Below, piece after piece: positions 58,748-64,000 of a DNA stretch of 64,000 nucleotides (position 1 is the first letter of the stretch; each line of letters starts with the position of its first letter). The DNA comes from Muricomes intestini (GTDB taxonomy: Bacteria > Bacillota > Clostridia > Lachnospirales > Lachnospiraceae). A program made the position numbers and the translations under genes. The stretch spans positions 1 to 64,000 of the forward strand of contig NZ_SLZZ01000003.1 of assembly GCF_004346165.1 (NCBI RefSeq), in the 5' to 3' direction. Under the pieces are notes generated by a model. It ran no database searches, had not been told where the DNA came from, and saw only the letters and a list, made by a program, of their open reading frames with translations.

Positions 58748-59527
58748 ATGTTAGCAGAAGAGCGAAAGAATGAAATTATTGATTTGATAAATAAAAATAA
58801 AATAATGAAAGTAAGTGAGTTGAGCCAACTCCTGAATGCCACCGAAGTGACAATCCGCAAAGACCTTGAAGAATTGCAGGTACAAAAAAAGCTTCGCCGC
58901 ATTCACGGAGGTGCGATTTCTGTTGCACCGGTAAATAAGGAGGTCTCTGATACCCAATTAATAACCTCATGCATTGAAGAAAAGAAAGCTATAGCAAATT
59001 ATGCTTACAAGTTTATTGACAATAATGATGCCCTCATACTTGACAATTCTACAACAGTTTATGAATTGGCTAAATTAATATTAAAAGGACCTCTTCAAAA
59101 CCTTACGGTTATCACTAACTCATTGCGCTTAGTTTCTCTTTTAAAAGCAAGAAAAGACACGCAGCTGATTTTAATTGGAGGACAGATTATAAATTCCATG
59201 AACCGCACCTGTGGTCCCCTTGCAAACAAAATGCTGCATGATATCCGGGGAGACAAATGTTTTATTGGTATTTCAGGCATTGACTCTTCTTACGGATATT
59301 CAGATCCTAATTTAAGTGACTGTGACTTAAAAAGTTCTATGTTTCGTGCCTCGAAACAGAAATTCGTTCTTGCGGACCATACAAAATTTAATGAATCTTA
59401 TATAGGCAAGGCTGCCGATTTTACAGGATGCGTAGATTATCTCATAACGGATACTTTGCCCCACAACATTGATCGCGGACTGTATGATGCATGTGTCAAT
59501 TTTATTATAATTGACGAGTTAGATTAA
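58748..59527 (+). CDS. DeoR-family transcriptional regulator
   Basis: A 259-residue sugar-phosphate-responsive repressor. The N-terminal HTH_DeoR has RKNEIIDLINKNKIMKVSEL and LNATEVTIRKDLEELQVQKK, and RRIHGGAI is the family's conserved end of the DNA-binding domain. The DeoRC sensor domain has ILDNSTTVYELAKLI near 90, TVITNSLRLVSLLK near 115, and CFIGISGIDSSYGYSDPNL near 175. The ATG at 58748 is preferred over the in-frame TTG at 58742. It is divergent from the dhaKL transport operon and likely represses it. A bidirectional terminator follows. Confidence 0.92.
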   Translation: MLAEERKNEIIDLINKNKIMKVSELSQLLNATEVTIRKDLEELQVQKKLRRIHGGAISVAPVNKEVSDTQLITSCIEEKKAIANYAYKFIDNNDALILDNSTTVYELAKLILKGPLQNLTVITNSLRLVSLLKARKDTQLILIGGQIINSMNRTCGPLANKMLHDIRGDKCFIGISGIDSSYGYSDPNLSDCDLKSSMFRASKQKFVLADHTKFNESYIGKAADFTGCVDYLITDTLPHNIDRGLYDACVNFIIIDELD

Positions 59528-59536
59528 AACTTAAAA

Positions 59537-59583
59537 AAAGTGCACAGGCCTTTAACTGCTGTATTTGCCAGCCTGCACACTTT
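59537..59583. terminator. bidirectional terminator after the DeoR gene
   Basis: AAAGTGCACAGGC and GCCTGCACACTTT pair over 11 of 13 positions. A run of A precedes and T-rich sequence follows, so it can serve both the DeoR gene and the converging cupin operon. Confidence 0.7.
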
Positions 59584-59620
59584 GTTTATACTAGATTTTT
59601 TTTATTTCCGCTTGACTAGT

Positions 59621-60928
59621 TTAATTGTCTGACGCCTTCTCTGCAACGTTTGGGCAGTTTGGCCCGAAATGTTTAAGGACAACCAAGGGCTCAACCCGGC
59701 TCAGATTTGTGATTGTCACACCAGTTCTCGCGGCTTTCTCAGATACAAAAAACTCATCTGTACTCTGCTGTCCAAAACGAAGAAGCGTTGCAGCTTCGCA
59801 GTCATAAATGCCAAACTTCCCATGACCCTGTATAAAGATGCACCCGTAGGCTGTGTCATCTTTAATTATAACTGTCTGCCCCGGGTAGATGGTCAATTCC
59901 TTTGCTGCTATATGTTCATTTGCGTATGTAATCCATTTTTCAATATAGCTTTCAGACTCACTTGCTGTTATCGGAGGCCTAAAGTAATGTTTCCTGTAAT
60001 GTGGATCTACATTCTTCTCCCAGTCCAGAAGGCCGAAGATGTAATCAATATCTCCCTTTTTATCCGGAGGACACTCCTCATCCAGCATTTCCGGTGGATA
60101 CACTTCACCGGAAACAATATTTTCATACACGGAATTTACATCCGAATTCCATTGTGGCTCATATGTAAGGACAGATGCCGGGGCATGGATAACTCCTGCC
60201 GGTGTATACCAGCCTGTTCCCAACTCTACTCTGTATGCTCTGGACAACTCTGTAATTCTTGTATCGTCATCCGCAAACTTGCGGATTCTTTCTTTAATTT
60301 CCTCCGGTTCTACATCGGGGTCAAATCCGAAATAAGTATAATTTGCCTCCCCAAAATAATTATTCAGTTGTTTTGGGAAATAATAACATTCCGGTTTTCC
60401 CAGTTTGCCAACCCTCGCTGCTGCCTCGAATGTCAAATGGAGATGGTGAAAAAGGGGATTTTCATTGTCGAAAAACTTCGAGTACATGGGCCACCCGTTA
60501 TATCTATCCATGAGTTCTGCCCCAACCAGTTCTTCTCTGAGAACTTTAACAGCAGTTCTCAAAGAAAATTTTTCGTCTGAGTTGTAATCTACACATACAT
60601 AAGCCATACCTTCGTCTGCTTTTGCCGTTTCTCCATTCTGTGCTGCAATTGTGGACGCAAACCATCTCTCCGTTATAGAGCCTCGGTCCATCCCAAATGC
60701 AAAATAGTCATCCGGGTGCAGTTTTAAACGATGCCCGGCTTTTCCGAACCTTCTAGGTACAAACGCAGGAAATAAACGAAATATTCCTTTTCCCACCTCA
60801 AAGGTTTTGCGGATAACATCCTCATCCGAAGTCGCATCTTTTACAACAAGATTGCCCGTTTTCTTTGCCGCAGCAAGCTGCTGATCCAGCATTTCTCCAT
60901 TTTTGATAATTAAATCCTTCTCTGTCAT
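59621..60928 (-). CDS. cupin-fold sugar isomerase-like protein (type I phosphomannose isomerase-like)
   Basis: A 435-residue protein. A metal-binding-like FHHLHLTFEAAARVG lies near residue 163 and TGWYTPAGVIHAPASVLTYE near 240. A C-terminal cupin with YPGQTVIIKDDTAYGCIFIQ and GHGKFGIYDCEAATLL lies near 345-385. The arrangement recalls phosphomannose isomerase-type cupins, though the length and details differ, so the reaction is not certain. It overlaps the DUF4432 gene by 4 nt and is last in the operon with a FucU-like mutarotase and a CUT2 transporter. An aldose-ketose isomerase of the imported sugar is the best guess. Confidence 0.65.
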   Translation of the reverse strand: MTEKDLIIKNGEMLDQQLAAAKKTGNLVVKDATSDEDVIRKTFEVGKGIFRLFPAFVPRRFGKAGHRLKLHPDDYFAFGMDRGSITERWFASTIAAQNGETAKADEGMAYVCVDYNSDEKFSLRTAVKVLREELVGAELMDRYNGWPMYSKFFDNENPLFHHLHLTFEAAARVGKLGKPECYYFPKQLNNYFGEANYTYFGFDPDVEPEEIKERIRKFADDDTRITELSRAYRVELGTGWYTPAGVIHAPASVLTYEPQWNSDVNSVYENIVSGEVYPPEMLDEECPPDKKGDIDYIFGLLDWEKNVDPHYRKHYFRPPITASESESYIEKWITYANEHIAAKELTIYPGQTVIIKDDTAYGCIFIQGHGKFGIYDCEAATLLRFGQQSTDEFFVSEKAARTGVTITNLSRVEPLVVLKHFGPNCPNVAEKASDN

Positions 60929-61968
60929 CCCTGACTGCCTCCTTTTAATTTATAAAATGCCTCTTTCCCTTGTATCATTTGCACCTCTATTTCATGATTT
61001 ACAGACTCCTCCGGCTCCAGATATTTCATTGATCCGTTCTTTATTGCATCCTCAATCCCATCTATCGTTGTATTCCCAGGTTCCAATCCCATAACATAAT
61101 CGCCTGCCCCCATCATCTTCCATTGTACAAAATGATCCAAAGTATCCAAATGCACCTTTAATGCGACTCCCAAATCCAACTTCGGGTTATATACAGCAAC
61201 TGATGCACAGTTCTCATTATCTGGAATTAGTTTATGGTAGAAACACATCTCCTCATAATCAGGATCCGTCTCCTCCACTTTTCTGCAGTTTGCTATTCCT
61301 TGTTTGGAATGGTCATTTCTCGGGATAATCTCGCTGGACGGAATATATACTTCACTATAAGGTGACAAAATCGGATATCCTATATTACAATGATATAAAA
61401 TCATATGGTGTACTCTTTTATAACCTTCATTTGTAACTTTATCATGAATTGTAAATTTCTTTTCTTTATAATTACATCTTATTTTCCTATCCAGTCTTAT
61501 CTTCTCCCCAAAAATAACTGCATCTTTTACCGTTCCAAAGATTTCAGCATATGCCCCGTCATTTTCTTCAATAATACCATACTTCACATGTTCCGCCGGA
61601 GTGTGTGAGACATTTCCGTGAAGTCCATACTCTTTTCCCCCATATTTACACGGGGCCCCGGCCAACTTCAATCCACATGTAGTCAAAAACCCAGCTGTAA
61701 AACTTTTCAGGAATCCAAGTCCTTTATCATCAAAATACTGTGGTCCCACTATACCACACGGGGAAATGTATCCAATATTTTCTCCACAAAAATTTAGATA
61801 AGGTATATCCATCCCTCTGCTTACGTTAACTGAAAACTGCATTCCTGAACGATTCTGCACCTCAATCATTGAAACACCATCCGCTTTTCCATCTTGAAAT
61901 TTAACTCTATTTACACGAAAAAGCTGCTCTGAATTTCCTATGTATTTTTTTTCTTTCCAATAGTTCAT
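60925..61968 (-). CDS. DUF4432-type aldose 1-epimerase-like protein
   Basis: A 347-residue beta-sandwich protein of the galactose-mutarotase superfamily. Blocks are FSVNVSRGMDIPYLNFCGEN near 45, GISPCGIVGPQYF-type (YISPCGIVGPQYFDDKG) near 68, FLTTCGLKLAGAPCKYGG near 93, YGLHGNVSHTPAEHV near 113 and HHMILYHCNIGYPILSPYSE near 187. The His residues of HGNVSH and YHCNIG are the likely active-site ones. It overlaps the cupin gene by 4 nt and follows the FucU-like gene by 5 nt, indicating one operon. Role: anomer or epimer conversion of the transported sugar, by inference. Confidence 0.8.
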   Translation of the reverse strand: MNYWKEKKYIGNSEQLFRVNRVKFQDGKADGVSMIEVQNRSGMQFSVNVSRGMDIPYLNFCGENIGYISPCGIVGPQYFDDKGLGFLKSFTAGFLTTCGLKLAGAPCKYGGKEYGLHGNVSHTPAEHVKYGIIEENDGAYAEIFGTVKDAVIFGEKIRLDRKIRCNYKEKKFTIHDKVTNEGYKRVHHMILYHCNIGYPILSPYSEVYIPSSEIIPRNDHSKQGIANCRKVEETDPDYEEMCFYHKLIPDNENCASVAVYNPKLDLGVALKVHLDTLDHFVQWKMMGAGDYVMGLEPGNTTIDGIEDAIKNGSMKYLEPEESVNHEIEVQMIQGKEAFYKLKGGSQG

Positions 61969-61973
61969 TTTGG

Positions 61974-62402
61974 TTATACCACTCCTTTTTGCAGAACAAT
62001 ATTCGCATATCTTGCAGTTGTCCCCGTCTGTACAATCACATAGGCCTTTTCCGCCTCCTCATAAAAAGGCAGCCGGTCGATGAAGCCAAACTGGCAGAAC
62101 GCATTATCCTGGTCATATTTTTTCAATATTTCGTTGTATGTGTCCCAAATTGCAGGAACAGGCTCTTCAGGAAGATTCCTCATCAATTTGACCGGTTCCT
62201 CCACAAAAAAATCCAGTGGAAAGAACTGCATCACCGCTTCCAGGAGCTCCGGTATTTCTACGGTATCCATGCGGATAATTTTCCTGGCATGAGAAGTCCC
62301 TGGAAAATTGGCATCTGCCAGAATCATGACATCTGAATGTCCCATATCCATCATATCTTTCATTAATTCAGGGGGAATAATTTTAGGAATATTTTTTAGC
62401 AT
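61974..62402 (-). CDS. FucU/RbsD-family mutarotase, second copy
   Basis: A 142-residue protein. The start MLKNIPKIIPPELMKDMMDM is followed by GHSDVMILADANFPGTS (conserved His and Asp), LPFYEEAEKAYVIVQTG and YANIVLQKGVV at the C-terminus. The ATG at 62402 after AAAGGTG is preferred to the GTG at 62411. It resembles the fucU gene at 31438-31878, but the neighbours here are not FucI/FucK, so it may act on another sugar. It lies after the binding-protein gene, separated by an attenuator hairpin and repeat E. Confidence 0.88.
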   Translation of the reverse strand: MLKNIPKIIPPELMKDMMDMGHSDVMILADANFPGTSHARKIIRMDTVEIPELLEAVMQFFPLDFFVEEPVKLMRNLPEEPVPAIWDTYNEILKKYDQDNAFCQFGFIDRLPFYEEAEKAYVIVQTGTTARYANIVLQKGVV

Positions 62403-62424
62403 CTTAATCACCTTTTCTTTGAAA

Positions 62425-62445
62425 AAGCACCCCGATAAAGTGCTT
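62425..62445 (-). terminator. intra-operon attenuator hairpin after the binding-protein gene
   Basis: AAGCAC and GTGCTT pair around a 9-nt loop and are followed on the minus strand by TTTCAAAG. It lies between the binding protein and the FucU-like gene. It is the third binding-protein gene in the window that is followed by such a hairpin. Confidence 0.6.
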
Positions 62446-62473
62446 GTTTTCTCTATCGAGAGTGCTTCTTTTT

Positions 62474-62572
62474 TATTTCCGCGAACAACGGGCCAAGCGG
62501 AAATGTAAGCATTTCCATTTGGTGACTGCCGCGAGTGTCAAATTCCCCGCAGCTTGCTGTGGGGGATTTGAC
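62474..62572. repeat. palindromic repeat element, copy E
   Basis: Hairpin 1 is CCAAGCGGAAATG/CATTTCCATTTGG. Hairpin 2 is GTCAAATCCCCCACAGC with GCTGCGGGGAATTTGAC (two mismatches in 17). It directly abuts the stop codon of the binding-protein gene and is related to copy D at 55830-55960. Confidence 0.8.
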
Positions 62573-63543
62573 TATTTCAGAAATTCATCTACATTGTCAG
62601 ATGTGCATTCTTTAAACGGGATACGTGTATCATACGGAATTTCTTCTCCCTTTGCAGCCTTTACTGCCATTTCTACTGCCGTTGTTCCCTGGCCTTCAGC
62701 ATCCTGTACAATAGAAACCCCTGTTTCTCCATTCTTTACCGCCTCAAGTGCATCATCAATGCCATCGACGCCGCCAATTACAATATCATCTCGTCCTGCT
62801 GCTTTGCAAGCAGAAAGAGCTCCCATTGCCATATCATCGTTTTCGCAGATAATAGCATTCAGTTTATCACCATATGTTGTAACCCAATCTTCGGCAAGTG
62901 TCATTGCTTCATCACGTTTCCAGTTTGCTGTCTGTGTAGCTAATACATTGAAATAATCAAGCATTCCCGCACTCTTGAAACCTTCCATGCGTCCTACCTG
63001 ACCTGCCTGTCCCATAGGTCCTTCAATGATACACACATTAGAGCCCTTCGGCAGGTTATCCATGAACCACTTTGCAAGCATTTCACCGGACTCCTGATCC
63101 GTACAGCCTACAAAACCCGTATAGTCTGTATTAGATACATCTGTGTTGCAGACAATCAGCGGAATTCCTGCTTCCTTTGCCTGGGTCACACAAGGAGAAC
63201 TTCCTTCCATATCCTGAGCATTTAAAATAATTACATCTACTCCCTGGGCAATCATATTTTCTACATCACTTACTTGTTTATTGACATCGCCCTGTGCATC
63301 ATTCATAAGAATCTTAACATCTTCTTTCTTCCCCTCTGCCTCAATGGCGTTAGCAATTCTTTTTACGAATTCATCAGAGTTATCTTTCATTGTGACCCCG
63401 ACCGTAATCTTATCTTTCCCAGAACCGCTGTCACTTTTCTTTTCAGTCTTACTGTCTTTTCCGTCTGCTCCTCCACTGCATCCTACGGTCATTGCTGCTG
63501 CCAGCAGCACTGCAAATATCGTCCCAACCATTCTTTTTTTCAT
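62572..63543 (-). CDS. sugar ABC transporter substrate-binding lipoprotein (CUT2, RbsB-like)
   Basis: A 323-residue lipoprotein. The signal MKKRMVGTIFAVLLAAAMTV is followed by GCSG (lipobox TVGC) and a Lys/Ser/Asp linker. The binding domain has ITVGVTMKDNSDEFVKRIAN near residue 48, GVDVIILNAQDMEGSSPCVT near 98, PLIVCNTDVSNTDYTGFVGC near 128 and DDIVIGGVDGIDDALEAVKN near 245. It is the partner of the permease at the right edge. Its stop codon touches repeat E. The ligand is unknown; the operon partners suggest a monosaccharide processed by mutarotase, epimerase-like and cupin proteins. Confidence 0.92.
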   Translation of the reverse strand: MKKRMVGTIFAVLLAAAMTVGCSGGADGKDSKTEKKSDSGSGKDKITVGVTMKDNSDEFVKRIANAIEAEGKKEDVKILMNDAQGDVNKQVSDVENMIAQGVDVIILNAQDMEGSSPCVTQAKEAGIPLIVCNTDVSNTDYTGFVGCTDQESGEMLAKWFMDNLPKGSNVCIIEGPMGQAGQVGRMEGFKSAGMLDYFNVLATQTANWKRDEAMTLAEDWVTTYGDKLNAIICENDDMAMGALSACKAAGRDDIVIGGVDGIDDALEAVKNGETGVSIVQDAEGQGTTAVEMAVKAAKGEEIPYDTRIPFKECTSDNVDEFLK

Positions 63544-63617
63544 ACCTTTTTCTCCTTTTTTACTTTTTATTTTTAATACCTTTTGGTATTAAACTTCTCT
63601 CATTTAGCTCCTTATAA

Positions 63618-64000
63618 TTAATCCTGCTTACCTTTTGTCTTCATATCCAAAAATACTGCAAGGATAATAATGATTCCTTTCACAATATTCTGATAGAAAG
63701 AATCAATATTCATCAAATTCATAGAGTTACTTAAAAGACCTAAAATCAAGAACCCAAGAATTGTGCCCCTCAGAGAACCTATTCCTCCGTTCATACTTGT
63801 CCCGCCAATTGCAACTGCAGCAATTGCATCCAATTCGTAACCTTCACCGGCTGTCGGCTGCCCTGAGCTTATACGTGCAGAGAGCATAAGGCCGACAATG
63901 CCACAGCAGAAGCCTGATAACAGATAAACAAGCATTTCTATCTTCTTTGTCTTAACCCCGGAAAGGCGGGCCGCATTTTTATTTCCTCCAATTGCAAATA
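63618..64000 (-). CDS. sugar ABC transporter permease (CUT2), 5'-truncated by window edge
   Basis: Only the C-terminal 127 or so residues are inside the window. The frame is open to the edge and reads IGGNKNAARLSGVKTKKIEM, the RbsC coupling segment. It continues LVYLLSGFCCGIVGLMLSAR, DAIAAVAIGGTSMNGGIGSL and the last helix KGIIIILAVFLDMKTKG. An internal ATG at 63935 is not a start. It precedes the binding-protein gene by 74 nt; the ATPase gene should lie outside to the right. Confidence 0.92.
   Translation of the reverse strand, partial: FAIGGNKNAARLSGVKTKKIEMLVYLLSGFCCGIVGLMLSARISSGQPTAGEGYELDAIAAVAIGGTSMNGGIGSLRGTILGFLILGLLSNSMNLMNIDSFYQNIVKGIIIILAVFLDMKTKGKQD

Noticed and set aside
59669-60580. 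Plus-strand open frame of 303 codons opposite the cupin gene
   Set aside because: Rich in Cys and Ile without any domain pattern; the minus-strand gene is clearly coding.
1-64000. tRNA, rRNA genes, insertion sequences or prophage
   Set aside because: No sequence with tRNA-like arms and no transposase, integrase or phage structural motifs were recognised in any frame.

Overview
The window looks like a chromosomal segment of a spore-forming, Gram-positive anaerobe of the Clostridia, most likely a gut Lachnospiraceae-type organism. The grounds are moderate-to-low GC with strong AGGAGG-type ribosome sites, a complete spoIIAA-spoIIAB-sigF locus with spoVA genes, a T-box in front of valS, several CUT2 sugar ABC systems with lipoprotein binding proteins, a PRD-type PTS regulator, and thiolase/3-hydroxybutyryl-CoA dehydrogenase genes of the butyrate-pathway type. 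No rRNA, tRNA, phage, insertion sequence or CRISPR array was seen. Species identity is inference.

Layout. (1) 1-11.25 kb, minus strand: one long probable operon. It starts with a PRD/EIIB/EIIA regulator and separate fructose-type EIIA, EIIB and EIIC genes. It continues with a class II aldolase, an acyl-CoA synthetase, a CoA-transferase, a 3-hydroxyacyl-CoA dehydrogenase and a thiolase, and ends with its own HPr and EI (EI runs off the left edge). Joining sugar-PTS import, aldol cleavage and CoA-ester oxidation in one unit is the most unusual feature of the window. The HPr also has Arg where Ser46 is expected. (2) 11.6-13.4 kb, plus strand: an iron alcohol dehydrogenase and a lone spoVAC with a good sigma-G-like promoter. 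(3) 13.5-18.5 kb: a BMP-type nucleoside ABC transporter. (4) 18.5-21.3 kb: spoIIAA-spoIIAB-sigF, then a 53-codon ORF, spoVAA and spoVAB. (5) 21.4-31.1 kb: a valS (T-box controlled)-sulfatase/LTA synthase-folC-small ORF-TPR operon, a hypothetical gene and a GH73 glucosaminidase.

(6) 31.4-36.2 kb: an L-fucose set (fucU, fucI, FGGY kinase) divergent from an AraC regulator. (7) 36.2-45.5 kb: a CUT2 sugar transporter with two different permeases, preceded by a three-component sensor (membrane-anchored sugar-binding protein, YesM-like kinase, YesN-like regulator). (8) 45.7-52.2 kb: a galactitol/tagatose-like operon (gatY-like aldolase, LacI, FGGY kinase, gatD-like dehydrogenase, PfkB kinase, aldo/keto reductase) with a perfect 20-bp LacI operator. 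(9) 52.3-59.5 kb: a CUT2 transporter with dhaK-dhaL and an aldolase, divergent from a DeoR regulator. This DhaK lacks the substrate-binding histidines of known dihydroxyacetone kinases. (10) 59.6-64 kb: a further CUT2 operon (partial permease, binding protein, FucU-like mutarotase, DUF4432 epimerase-like protein, cupin isomerase-like protein).

Three families of short palindromic repeat occur. One is a 96-bp two-hairpin element in three near-identical copies; one copy supplies the last codons and stop of folC. One is a ~100-130-bp element in two copies; one copy encodes the tail of an ABC ATPase. The third is a GGGTCWGACCC-type palindrome in two places. Overall the window is a carbohydrate-acquisition region around a sporulation and housekeeping core.
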